This document shows, one piece after another, positions 37,313-50,007 of a DNA stretch of 64,000 bases. The translations under genes and the position numbers were made by a program. This stretch comes from Carnegiea gigantea (taxonomy: Eukaryota; Streptophyta; Magnoliopsida; Caryophyllales; Cactaceae). The stretch is taken from the NCBI GenBank assembly GCA_029747015.1, contig JAKOGI010000139.1, positions 762,001-826,000 on the forward strand, given 5' to 3'. Positions within the stretch are counted from its first letter, which is position 1; each line of letters opens with the position of its first letter. The notes beneath the pieces are model-generated. The model had not been told where the DNA came from. It saw only the letters and a list, made by a program, of their open reading frames with translations, and ran no database searches.

Positions 37313-37660
37313 CGCTTGATTTGATACATGTTTGATCAGGTATCCTCAGACATTCAGCAATGATCAAATGCACTCCTTGTTTGAAGAAATCTTAACAATT
37401 TATTATTTAAAAAGAGAGAGAGAGAGAGAAAAAAATGATTGCTAATACTCCTATTTCAATTTGCACATGGTGAATGTTGCTATGTTCAAAAAGATGCTTG
37501 ATAATTTAGTCCATATCTAACTTTTCCAATTCTTGATGGAAGTTTTAAAATATATGTATATATTATATATATATATATATGCTGACATACTTGGTGACGT
37601 TAGCCTTATTGCATTAATTATTTCATTATACACCCATGCTTCTTAGTTCGTTTTTTCCCA
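37313..37660. repeat. non-coding block, member 1 of a diverged direct duplication
   Basis: Shares the words gcttgat(t/c)tgat, ttgatcagg, gctgacatacttggtgacgt and cacccatgcttct with 40473-40800 in the same order and orientation. It is interrupted by an (AT)n run at 37560-37580. Confidence 0.6.
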
Positions 37661-38233
37661 ATTTTAATATTTTTTTTGGGTCCACAATATAATCTCTTTG
37701 CGAACTGTTTATATATACAGGTCTGACTGCCATATTGAATGAGTCTTTCCGTCATATAAATTTCACATGGTATCTATTAAGTAAAAGTCACTCTGATATC
37801 ATTTATTAGGGTAAGATTTGAGCGAATTTTGCGGAAAATGAATAGGATGTATAAAGCCGAGAATTCAAGAAAGAAAAACAAAAATAAACCAATGAACACA
37901 CAACATGCCAGATTTACTGTCTTTGTGTGCATTGATTTGGGTTTTCCAAATCGGAAAAACTATAGCGACAATTAGCACAAAGAATCCACTATAATGTTAA
38001 CAGAAAGCAAGGAGGACGATCCATAAGGGCAAGATGAACAACGACATTAATGCAAAGACATAAAAGGATCCCAAGGGGAATGGAAAGGACAACAACATCA
38101 AGATGAAGAAGAAAACAGAATCTATTAATGAATTGAAGATTGTTTTCTTATGAAAAAATTGGGTTAATACGACCTAATATGTAGTAAACATCCAATAGGC
38201 TTCCTACAGAAACCTTCGAAAACAACTTATATA

Positions 38234-38493
38234 GGCTCTGTTCTTTTCGTAGGTCAATTCTAAAATACCAATCTCAACTCACTTCAACCCACTTCAATCC
38301 ACTTCAACCTATCTCAACCTACTTCAACTCAGTTCCACTATTTTAACCAAGTTTCAATTTATCACATATAAAAAGAATTTAACCTACTTCAATTCACTTC
38401 AACCTACTTCAACACATCTCAACCTACTTCAACCTACCTCAACCTAGTTCACCCTTTTATCCATCCCAATTTACCTACAAAAAGAACAAGCCC
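38234..38493. mobile_element. Tourist-like MITE, 260 bp
   Basis: Left end GGCTCTGTTCTTTTCG and right end AAAAAGAACAAGCCC are inverted repeats, and the interior is degenerate caaccyacttc words. Flanking trinucleotides are ata and atg, so the target duplication is imperfect. Same family as 22507 and 61696. Confidence 0.75.
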
Positions 38494-40472
38494 ATGGTCT
38501 CTATGTGCTGGAAACTGATATGGGCAAAACGCATGTCAAATGGCATGATTGTCCATTTTAGGGTTTGAAAAACCAAACATGCTGTAGGATGGTAAACTGA
38601 CATGACTGTGTCATTTGACATGGTTGCTAGTGTCAACTGTCAAGTGATCGAAATGGTTGTCAGTTTCGAAGTCATATGCAGAATTTGGGACACACACAAC
38701 AGTATCAGAGTAGGTTGCTCGATCATAATTTGCTACTGCCCTTCAAAAAGGATAATTAATGCCATATATTCAGCTTTGTCAGTAGCACTCATGTGAGAAG
38801 TTGTACCTATGAAGAAAAATGGAGATGTCTCATATCAATAGAACAGGAGATTTTGAGTTTGCTTACATATTGAAGAGTTACTCCACATATTACTAATTGA
38901 TTTTGAGTTGGAATTTCACTTAAGAATATACATCGCTCATTTGATTAGAAGAACCAAGGCGTGCGGCTTGGTGAGCCCTCAAGTTCAACTCAGCTCAGCT
39001 CAATTTTGTCAAGCTCGTTTAGGCATTTTGGATGGGAAATAGTCTATGTTTCATTTTTATACATAGACTTTGTATTAGTTTAGATGTTTATAGTAGTAGA
39101 ATATTGAAGTGTATGCTAGCTTGGTATTTTTTTTCCTTTGGGTAGGAGTCATAGTATTTTTAAAGTCAAGAATTTTTCAATAATTTTCAAGTTAAATTGT
39201 ATAAAGATTTGAATTATAAAATTTAAAAATCCACTATGAAAGCTCAGACTCCGCGCCGGTCAAAGCTCAACTCAGGTCTAAGCTCAACTCAAACTCGATT
39301 TTGACTCAAACTCGATTTCAACTCGATCTATTTGAGTTGACCATAGTCTAATTGAGTTGATAGAAAGTCAAAATAAGAGGAACTCATGACTTCTTGATTG
39401 TGACAAATATCCTTTAGTTTTTTCCAACAGATGAATACAATTATAGATGTTGATAAAATTGAAAATTAACCATTTCTCGAAATGCAGACAAAAGGAGGTG
39501 CTTCGTTTGAGAAGACTTTGTATTGACAATATAATTTATCTTCATTAATTAAATATTTAAATATCAGGGGGTGCTCAGGTGCAGTTGTTTCGCTGGCAAG
39601 GAATCCAACATGGTGTGTAGACTATTTTCTCGTATCTCCATAATCGATTCTCAACTTCTTTGATTGCTGGGTCAATTTCTCTCTCTGCTTATCTAATTAA
39701 TTCCCCCCCCCCTCCCCCTCTTCATTTCTAGAAATTTTAGGTTAAACTTCATATAATTCATTCGGTTTTATATCTATATATGCACAATTCATTGGAAAAA
39801 ACTTTTTCTATGTCTTCTAAATGGAAAAAAAAGTCATTAATATCGTACGTACTGGTTACAATACATACTTTCACTAAAATAAGCGCGACAGAAATTTGTG
39901 TGTCTTTTAAAAAAATTCAAAATTAAAGTCTCTGCTCAGTATCAACCGATATTAAACTTAAATAATTAAGCCAATGACAGTTAGTATGAGCGCACTGGCA
40001 GTAGTATTATAGGTATTGCTTTCGGTGTTGGCGAGTTGGTACCAATTGTCTTTGTTGTTGATTTGTTTGTCTTTTTCTTCGAATTGATATGTTCGTGATT
40101 GCACTTGCTGAATTTTGTTCTCTCTTGTATCTTTGGTACACCAAGGCAAATTGACGGTTGGTATAACATTGACTAATACAATGTTGAAAATTAATATATA
40201 CTCATTTTGCAGAAACAATGCTTACCAATGTATATCAACATGTAAAGTATAGCATACTACAAATCTTTGACGGGCAAAAAAATGCGGATAATAGAATTCG
40301 ATTAACTATCTTCCAGTATAAAAATGACACTTAATTGGTACCAATTGAAATATTATAAGCTATTTTATAACATATAATACTTTGTTGCATATTTCCCAAA
40401 CAAATGGTATTAATTAGAATATTAACATAATTAATTAATAGCAATTAATTAAAGCCGCAATTTGGGTAGCCA

Positions 40473-40800
40473 GCTTGATCTGATGTGTGATTGATCAGGG
40501 TATTCTCAAACATCCAACAATCACCAGATGTACATGTACTTGTTGTTTGTTTGGCCCAGAATCTTATTCCAATGTTTGCACATGCTCAGTGCTCCCTACT
40601 CCATACTTTGTTAAATAATTCAGTTTATTTTTAAATTCCAATATTTACAAGAACTGAAAAAACAAAAAAATAGAGAAAAAAATAAAGAAATATACAAAAA
40701 TATATTGCCATGCTGACATACTTGGTGACGTCACTTTTATTGAATTAAGTAAAATACTACCCACCAGTCCACCACCCATGCTTCTGGGTTCGGTTTATCC
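40473..40800. repeat. non-coding block, member 2 of a diverged direct duplication
   Basis: Counterpart of 37313-37660. It carries a perfect TGACGTCA (40726-40733) within the conserved gctgacatacttggtgacgt word. Confidence 0.6.
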
Positions 40801-43800
40801 TAGATACGTACTCTCGATTTCATTCACCATTTTTTAAAAATAAAAATTACACTTCTTTTTTTAAACTGAGGATGAAGCATATATACAAGCAATATGGCAA
40901 ATTAAATTATTTTCTAGCATTTGGTCTCGTAATTTCAGACATGGATTGGATTCTAGATTTATGAGTTTCCCTTTTTCAGGCATCCTTTAATCTAATCACA
41001 CAGCTTGATTTCATTTTTTATGAAATTATATATTTACAGTTTTTATTGCAGCGTAAAAAAGGAGATAAATTGTTTACGTATGAATGGAACATTTGTTCAG
41101 TTTTTCAGCAATAATTGTCACAAACATTATCGGTTCATTTGATAGGCACATATTTAAATCTTACATAATTTCGCCTTATGTGTTAAATGTGAAATTTTAG
41201 AGGTACCATATATAATGATCAGTTATGTAGTACCGTTCAACTCAAACGAACTAGTTGGACATTGCAGTGGTTTTGATCGATTGGAATGTATAAGGTGTCA
41301 TTTTCTGGTTCCATAAAACTTATAAATGAATTTTTTAAAAAATCAAAAGCATTTATTATACTTAATATAGTATGGTGTATTGGTGTCTTACCATTAATTT
41401 CTAATGATGCCTACATGATCTTCTAGGTGTAGATCCTACTCGGATTGTCTAGGGTTTGGTCGCTGACAACCATCAGTAATTTTTTCTGTCATGGATTGGG
41501 GTTGGATTTTTCTCATTTCTTCCCCCAATCCAAAAACCTTATCGTAAACAGATTTTGTTGGGAGGATAAGAGTATCCACCATTTCTAACACCTATCCAGA
41601 ATTATGTATGGATTATACCAAAGATATTGGGTTTAAAGATACGTTAAAATAGAAATATGCAAAATGATAGATGTCTTACAATAAGACACTTTTTAAATGT
41701 CTTTTTTTTCACTTAAAATATATCTTATCACATATTAAATTGGAACAAAATGATATGATTGAATAGTAGAAGGTTGTCAAAACTTATAAATTGTGTAAAA
41801 TCATCCTTTTATATATAATCTTTTATATTTATAAAATTACACACGTGATATACCTCGCGGATAGAGTTAATCTGGTTAGGGTGTCAGTTTGTAGTTGTTG
41901 GCGTAACTAACAAATATTAAAGCTTTATAACTCATAATAAGTTGTAATTAATAAAAATTTGGTGTTTTTAGATCATAAAACATATCAAGTTGAGTTATGA
42001 TAAGACACCTAAGAGTGTCTTGCAGCAAGACACATATCATCGCCCTAGAAATGTTACTTTTAATAGAAACTATATTTGCTATGATAGATTCGAATACGGG
42101 ACCTCTTGAGTGGGAGATATCCCACAAAGACACAAATTAAACCATATCTTTGAACTAAGGTTGTTCACATTTGACCTGAACATATAAATTTTGTTAGAAG
42201 AATAAGAGTATGATCAATCCGTCCTTTTAAGCCCTATCCAAACTTATCTAAGAAAAGATGCAATCATGTAATGGATTTTGTGGGAGATACTGAGCCTAAA
42301 GATATATTAAGATAGAAGCACCTCTGTTAGTAGAGAATATAGCTCCTCCTATATATTCAGACGTGAAACTTCCTGAACAGAAGGCACCTCACAAAGACAT
42401 GCCACGCACATTTGAACTAAAGTTGATCGACATTTGTCCTAACTATATGCTTGTTTTTTTGTTTTGTAATGCTTAAGGGTTGACAATCCTTATTAGGGCT
42501 CTATCTTAGGGATACCCAATAGAGCTTAGCAGCCCAGAAGAGTAGGAGGAAAACCCAGATCCAAGAGCATATCAACTATCCTGCTCATCTCCACTCTAGG
42601 AGACTTACCAGTCATAGGATTTGATCCCATAACCTCCACTTTGATAAGTGACCTAAATATATGTATATTTTACGAGTAGATATATGTTATTTTGAAAATA
42701 GTAATTTGTTTGTTGAGTAAACTTAGTTGTTTGTTCTCTCCCTGCTCGTAACTTCCTTGATTATAAAACATGTACTTAAGTTTGAAGATCGACAAGCCTG
42801 AAGAACCAAGAGATTGCCATTCAAAATATTTTGGATTCTCCCTCAATATGCTTGGATTTTGATTGCTCTAAATCTGGGAAACTCTTTTGTTGAACTCTCT
42901 AGATTGTGCAATGTCTATAATGTCTTAAATACTCCAACTGCCTTATTACTAAGTTAGTGATGCTTTGTAATAAATTACCTTATAAATTATTTATATTTCT
43001 GGAAGATTAAAGCAGATCAATCATGGGAAATCTGAACTGCAGTGGCTAATTAAATTACCTCAAGTCACAAATATGAGCCTAGCTGCATAATAGGCTCTCA
43101 TTGCTGTGCATGCATTCATCAGAACTGTCATATATCTAATATATCTGAAATATAAGGGTTCAGTTTTGGCCCATTACTAGCAGCAGAATGATAAATGGGG
43201 GTCAATAACCCTACCTTCGATCCCTCAATCCAAACTTCTCTTTTGACCCCGTCAAAATGCTCCAAGCACTTATAGCTTTTACTCGATTTTAAAATTTAAA
43301 TTTCAGCAAAATATTTGTATTATTTCTACATCTTTTTAATATCTTTATATTATCCATTTTATCTTTATGTTTGTTTTAGATTTGATTTTTCATTTGATAT
43401 ATTTGTTTGTTTGATTTTCTTTTTTTGTCCCCCAATATCATTAAACACCATCTTCAGTGATCCGTCTCCTTTCAATGTAAGTGCATCTAGTATGCAAGAT
43501 CTTTAAATCTATTTTTTTCGGCTAACAAGATTAGATCTTTTTTCCTCATCCTTTGTGGAAGCTAAGTAATTAGTTGTCTTACAGTCCTACCTTCAACATA
43601 AGTTCTATATATTTTCATGATTTTCATATCATTTCCAACTCTTCATTTCAAAAACTTTTTTTCACATTTTTTGGTGGCCATGTTAAACTAATATATCTAT
43701 ACACGCAACTTGCATAGAATATGTCAACAACAATTATTAAATATTGATATTAGCATCAAAAAGATCATAAAGTTGATTCTATATCTAGAGCATTATCCAC

Positions 43801-45590
43801 ATTCATGGCAAAGTTTATGTATAAGATAATTCTTAACTTGCATGGAAGTTATCTTTCATACTTCCATGTAGTAATGTATAATGAAATCGTATGTATATTT
43901 CCCTAGCTCCCTTAATAGTTAATAGACCCTGTTTTCTTCCTTTTTTAAGGGGTGTTTGAGTTTAGAGTTTTGGAAAAATCACTTTGCATAGTCACTTTGA
44001 CAATGTCCTTATGCTTCCTTGATTTTGATGAAAATGGCAAGTCACCTTGCACTTGCTTTCTGCCTGTCCAGGTTTAGTGATTTGTACCATTTGAATTTTT
44101 GTTGATTTCCACCATTTAAATTTCCATGTACAAATACGGTATAGACTAGTTACAACGAACTTTTCAAAAAAAAAAAGTGACATCCCAACTAAAACCATAA
44201 AGTGACTACATGAAGGAAACCTATCGTTTTTATTTTCTGTTAATTAATTATGTTTGAACCTCTAAGATAGGTCGATGTTGTGACCAAATTTACATGATAT
44301 TGCAGCAGTTTTCAAGACGACATAGCAATACCAATTAAAGAGGATGACATATTAGCTTTCAATTGAAGAGGAAAAAATTATTGATTGAAGAATAATTACT
44401 AATAATCTAATTAGTATTATGACAAATGCAAGAAATTAAGGCTAATTAACAGTTTCTCTTTTTTTTGGGTTTAAAAAATTGTTGATAGAATCAGAAAAGG
44501 TTAAGAAAGAAACTACAACAAGAAGATCAGGCAAAAGACAACAACAAATTAAAACAAAACAACACAAACTAATACAACCACCATCAAACAAACACAACAC
44601 CTCCTAGCCAGCACTTCCTTCTATACATACTAACTTCATAAAGCACCTGCTATAACTTTTGTAAGCCAATTAACATCTAAGAGTCACTTATATCTAATTA
44701 AGTGTACACCTTTTCAATGAATACATTAATCAAGTTTTGCATTTATTTAACGGAAAAAATAATATCTTATATGCAACAATTAATACAAAAGTAAATTGCT
44801 CAAACCTATTGGGTAGGAGTGAAAATATCTCTGAAGTGTTGAAAACCACATAGCATATTTTGTGTGTTTTTGCTTAACTATAACATAAAATACACATGCA
44901 ATTACTATTGCTATCAATAAGGTTTGGTGTCTTGCACTGACTTTTTAATTTATGTATCTGTTAATTAAGGAACAAACTTGAACTCAAAATTAAATCAATA
45001 TTTGGAGGTTTCTAAATAAGTTTTATGTTGTACTAGCTAGGTTATCGACATATATATTGGTATAGCGATTAAATTTTCCAAATCAATAAATATCTTCGTT
45101 AGAATTGAACCAAGAATTTGTAGCTAAATAGTGATTGGATGTCGGGTTTATTCTTGGCAACCGTATTAAGAGGTCGGAGATGTCTGCATTGATTTAGAAA
45201 AAAAAGTAGTTAATAATATTTGACATCAATACTTGGTGATTGTAATTTAGAAATTAAAAATACTTTCCTGGGCTATTTTTTCTTGTACTGAAATACTAGT
45301 CGTCGACATTTTATTTGGAACAAATTGTCAAAGGAAATATATTCTAATTTTTTACATTTGAGATTATTATTTCTAAATTTATATGAACCATTAACACCCC
45401 AAAAATCAACTTGCAGCAAGTTGCAAATTTAAGGCGGGCTAGAATGGAAATCAATTTAGTAATTGTTGAGGGAGCTAACTAATGATCCATTTTAACAAGG
45501 AGCTTTGCACATATAGAGACAGTCATAGCTAGAAGCAAAAGCCACCGCAGTGAAGAGGGCAATCAAGCTTCATCCCTTTACATCTCCCTT

Positions 45591-46040
45591 CACTACAACA
45601 CAGCAGCCTTTTAGAGACCGAAAAATTTGGTCTCAAAATTCTAAAATCCAATCTCCAATTAATTTTTGAGATCGAATAGAGACCGAAAAGCTCCGGTCCT
45701 CAAAAGCTTGGTAGCAATTCAAATTTGGAGACCGAATTACAGGGCTTGGTCTCTACCTAAGATCAACTTTTGAGACCAAAGAGTACTGGACTCCATTGGA
45801 GTCTGGGCCATTTTGGTCTCTATTTGAGACCAAAATACATGGTCTCTAATTGAGACCAACTGGGCCGGTCTCCATTCGAGACCACAAATTTCGGTCTCCT
45901 ATAGAGACCGAACCTAAAATTTGGTCTCAATCAGAGACTGCGTCCATATTTTTGACAATTTGGAGACCGAGAGTTAGCCTCGGTCTCAAATAGAGACCGT
46001 GAATGTATTTCGATCTCTAATTTGCCTTTTTTTGGGGCAA
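45591..46040. mobile_element. CACTA (En/Spm) element end with sub-terminal GGTCTC/GAGACC repeats
   Basis: Starts CACTACAACACAGCAG, the canonical CACTA terminus. The next 400 bp hold about 18 copies of GAGACC or its complement GGTCTC, typical of En/Spm sub-terminal transposase-binding repeats. Six pairs are close inverted repeats with loops of 4-5 bases (45815-45831, 45841-45857, 45867-45883, 45893-45909, 45923-45938, 45982-45998). The opposite terminus (TGTTGTAGTG) was not found to the right. Confidence 0.75.
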
Positions 46041-46383
46041 AAATTCTTGCAACATGCCCCTATAGCCTACACTGTACACAACATGCTAATTACATATCCG
46101 GGCCACAATTGTCATGGAATACAATAACTCAAAGTATATGGCACACATTCGGCATCACAAATCTCACATTACATTAAAATTTCCGCAATTTCGTATTCCA
46201 TATCCAACACTTTCTACAACACCACCAATAATTACAATCTTTGCACAGGTAAGTGTTCACAAACAACGGTTATCTAGCATACATTAAGCCCCGAGACCAA
46301 TGTTCCCACATTCAAGCGTTCAAGCAATTATACTTACGCATCAAAGTGCGCAAGCTCTGGAGGAAAACCATACATACCTAAAC

Positions 46384-46794
46384 CTATGACGATGCTTGAG
46401 AGTTGTGGGCACGTGTGGGGTGGCCACGGAGCAATGAGAAGCTGTCAAACCGAGCATTAAGCTCCATTAAACCAATTCTTTGCTCATCCAGTTGCTTCCT
46501 CGTGGCTTCCAACTCCTCCCTAGTACTCCTCAGCTCTTCCTCTATAGAATGTAGCCGAGTTTGGATTGTCTACAGCTCATTCTGCGTCCTCTGTGTTGTT
46601 CTACTTCTTAAATCCTCAGCAGTTTCCCTCTTGTTCTTCAATGATGTGCGAAGATCATCCGTCAACCAAGGAATTATCTTCTCAGGAGCCTCCTTTCTGG
46701 CCTTGTTCATTATATCTTTCACCCTTACACGCAACTTTTCTTGCCATTCTTTTCTAACTAGTGCCTCATGCTCGGGATCCCATGTGAATTGCTC
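46384..46794 (-). pseudogene. CACTA-associated Ptta/En/Spm transposase-like exon, one in-frame TAG
   Basis: After an acceptor (gtgcag, 46800-46795) the minus strand reads EQFTWDPEHEALVRKEW, then RVRVKDIMNKARKEAPEKIIPW and SLKNKRETAEDLRSRT, the pattern of the plant Ptta/En/Spm (Transposase_24-like) proteins carried by CACTA elements. A TAG (46568-46570) follows QNEL. The same frame then continues as a coiled coil (SIEEELRSTREELEATRKQL) to a second stop at 46384. The upstream exons are not identifiable. It lies just inside the CACTA end at 45591, as expected for the element's own gene. Confidence 0.65.
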
Positions 46795-46808
46795 CTGCAC
46801 GTAAAATT

Positions 46809-46831
46809 CCCCCCCCCCCAAAAAAAAAAAA
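46809..46831. repeat. bipartite homopolymer C11-A12
   Basis: C11 followed directly by A12, next to the transposase-like exon. Confidence 0.95.
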
Positions 46832-46921
46832 TTGTGCATTGTGTTAGTATTTATACATAAATGTGTGTCCTTTTCGTATGTATACATATATGATATAAGA
46901 CCCTAAAGTGTGAATGTGTAC

Positions 46922-46946
46922 ATATATACAGATATGTGTGTATATG

Positions 46947-46982
<36 letters not shown>

Positions 46983-46996
46983 TATATGTATATATA

Positions 46997-47042
<46 letters not shown>
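46922..47042. repeat. compound TATG/GT/AT microsatellite
   Basis: (TATG)n, (GT)n and (AT)n blocks ending in a T run. ORFs across it are artefacts. Confidence 0.95.
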
Positions 47043-47049
<7 letters not shown>

Positions 47050-47051
<2 letters not shown>

Positions 47052-49990
47052 TCTGGAAAGAAACGGATAGAGTTCCACCTAAAAATGGACCATATTCTCC
47101 AACCAAGTAATCTCCCCTCCTACTCAACACTAATCCCTTCCTCTTCCCCTGCTCTCCCTCTCGCTGCTGGCTGCATGGACTCCACCTCCACCTCTACCAC
47201 CACCGCCGCTGCCCCACTCCATCCTCCACCACCGCCTCCGCCACCCCACCCCCATGCAGAACCACCACCTTTTGGTAAATAATGGTTGTCATAGATAACC
47301 TCAACCAAGTATACTATTGATGTAGTCATGATCCTCACCTTCTCGAGAGAGAAAAGAGAGGGGGGCGTCTGGCTTGGGATGTACTCCATGCATCAATAAT
47401 GCTTGGAGGGCTTCAATTCAAGCGGGCAATGCAAATAATAATCATGCTAATTTCTACCAGGTATATTTTTAGATAGATGACCCTTCGCCCCCTTCCCAAA
47501 AAAATAAATAAATAAATAAATAATTGAATTCATCATATACTTAATTAAGAATTAGTTGATGCTGATTCTAATTAATATGGAGTTTTTGGATTAAAAATGT
47601 CATCAAATTATCAGTTTTTTTTTTTCATTTTATCATCAATTTTTTCCCTTTATGCGCAATGTTACTATGCCTGTGTTTAGTCTTTCGGGAAAATGTCACT
47701 AAGTTATCAAGTTCCTCCCCCCCCCCCCAATTGGATTATTAGTTTTTTTTTTTTAACGCAATCTACCACCGGCAATAACCAGTTACTTAACCACTCAATA
47801 GCATATTTCTTACAATATACTAGGCATATATATAGATATTGAGTGTTAAAAAAGAAAGAAAAATTATTGGTTTTATAAGATTCGTTTCTTTTTTGTTGAT
47901 TGTAACTATTCGAATGATCATGTTTCCATCTTTATCTAATTGCAATTATGACTGACTTTTTTACACGTACTTTACTTTGACTTCTCTAATAAAAATAAAA
48001 AAAGACGTCAATTTAAGAGAAATGTTTTTTGATAGATTCATCATACTTACGAGCACCGTCAATCCTTCGCCTTTTGAATAGCACCGTCATTTTATTATGT
48101 GGTGTAGTCATTGGTTGAAAGCAAAACGTTCCTATCTTCCAGAAGACAAACGCATAGTTTCACTTTCACCATATGCCCATGTATATATAATTGTTTAGTG
48201 CTACCTCTCAGTTACCTTCCTCTAACCAATAATGGTGGCTGACAAAGTGGCTAGAGTACTAAGTATACCTTCTTTTTGGTCCATTCTATTTCCTTATCGT
48301 GTCATCTTTGATCTTCCCCACTCACCTCCAAACCCCACCTCCCTTCCCAGTACTTCAAATTCAAAAAAAAGGACCAATGATCAAGTGATCCTGTGTCTTC
48401 AAATTATTTGATTTAAATAAGATATGATGATTGAAATAGGACAATATGATTTTAATCTAATCTAAGTCTATCTTATACGAATTATTTTAGCTAATATTAA
48501 TTGCTTCTAGTTCCAAGCTGATCCGCCTATTGAATCAATCATTAATAATCCTAAACTTGAAGCAAATCCAGATCCGTCTGACCATAAGTTAATTGTAACT
48601 CAAGAATATAATTGATCCGTACTTAACCAAACTCAAACCTACACCACTGATCAGTTACCAGGTTAATTTACCCTTTCAATTCACAAACCTAGCTACCGGT
48701 GCTTACTCCAAGCTTTGCCTTCTATACAAAGCTTATCTAGGATGAGGCAATTACATTTAAAGCCACCCACTAACAAATATGGATGCAAGGTTTTTTTTTT
48801 TTTTTGGGGGGGGGGGATGGAAAATATGGATGAAAGTCGGATTGCACTATTCAAATGGAAAGAAATTAATCTTACTCTTACAAAAAGACAACTAACTCAC
48901 AATAGTCAATGCAATCATATTCAAACAAATCAAACCCGAAACGCAATTTTAATGACAAAATGTTCCTTCTTCAGGAGTAAACAAATAAAAATTACATTGT
49001 ATTTGTGAAGTCACCAACTCACCAAGCACTTCAATCACAAAGAAAATCCAAGTACAAGACATAAAATGCCGACCACCCATGCTAGTAAGTTAATCTTCTC
49101 CATGACGTAGCACCAAAATCTTGCTGGTGAGGGGAAGATAACCAGAAAGTAAGATAACCAGATCATATGCTTCTCATCCTTTATTGAAAAGTCCATTCAA
49201 TGGCTTCAAGATAAAGGCATAATAAACATTATTTTTTTAATAAAAAAACCCTATATGCAATAGTAATGTCTGCTAATACAATATAACTAAACTCCAATTA
49301 CCAGGATTTGGTACTCCCGTCTCCTAATAATCTACGCAGTAAATGGGGATTGGCAAAATATCACCTCTGTTGAACAGCATACAGAATCATAAAATGCTGG
49401 TGAAAGGAGGGTTTATTCCAGCAAAATGAAAGGGAGTGATCAATCCATGACACACGCCAACACCTTATCCGTCACCTAAAGACAATTATCAAACACTGGG
49501 CGACGCCGAGTAACATAAGAACTATGATATCCTGTTTACAAAATTGTACCAAATCAAAACAAACCATTATCCCAAAACCCTATCTAGAAAGGGGTATAAG
49601 GACAAATGTATGAAACCTTGCTCCTACAATAGAATTATAGAGATCTATCAGCAAATTGAGGTTGAGGCTCTAAGTAGTTCGAACTTGACGTGAGCATGGG
49701 TTGGTCTCTGAGACGTAACATATCACTGCTTACATAAGTAGACAAAGGCAAGGAGTCATATGCTTGTCTCAAGGATCAAATCATGCATACGCAACGCAAG
49801 TATAAGCAGTTTAGAGTTTGACAACTGCAAAATGGATCACCAGATCAGCAAACTGAGCTGGTGAATGTGTAAAAGCTAACTACAATCATGAGTCATGACG
49901 GCAATCCACATTTTGGCCTATCTATTGAGCAATCTGAGACCTAAATGAAGGCGCTTGAGGAGCAGAAGATTAGGTCTTTGATGTATTTTC
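47050..49990. other. non-genic region, possibly including DUF726 3' UTR at its right end
   Basis: A CT- and Pro-codon-rich stretch at 47130-47275 gives long ORFs on both strands (Pro-rich plus, Gly-rich minus), but neither has a recognisable domain. Also present: (AAAT)n at 47501-47522, C12 at 47717-47728 and T15-G11 at 48791-48816. The part right of about 49600 may be 3' UTR of the gene ending at 50008. Confidence 0.4.
48791..48816. repeat. bipartite homopolymer T15-G11
   Basis: Run of 15 T directly followed by 11 G. Confidence 0.95.
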
Positions 49991-50007
49991 AGCATGAGGT
50001 CCAGTAT

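Larger units (their letters stand above)
35650..45590. other. 10-kb gene-free AT-rich region
   Basis: No coding or RNA gene is supported; all ORFs are short and without family features. It contains the MITE at 38234, an (AT)n at 37563-37580, a C10 run at 39713-39722 and two related non-coding blocks (37313-37660 and 40473-40800) reported separately. Confidence 0.5.

Noticed and set aside
41550..42450. Apparent loose repeats (gaggataagagtatcc / gaagaataagagtatg and cacaaagacac-type words)
   Set aside because: Similarity is short and inconsistent in spacing; not enough to call a repeat by eye.
47120..47389. Gly-rich minus-strand ORF and its Pro-rich plus-strand mirror
   Set aside because: Low-complexity CCN/GGN repeat open on both strands, with no domain and no supporting splice context.
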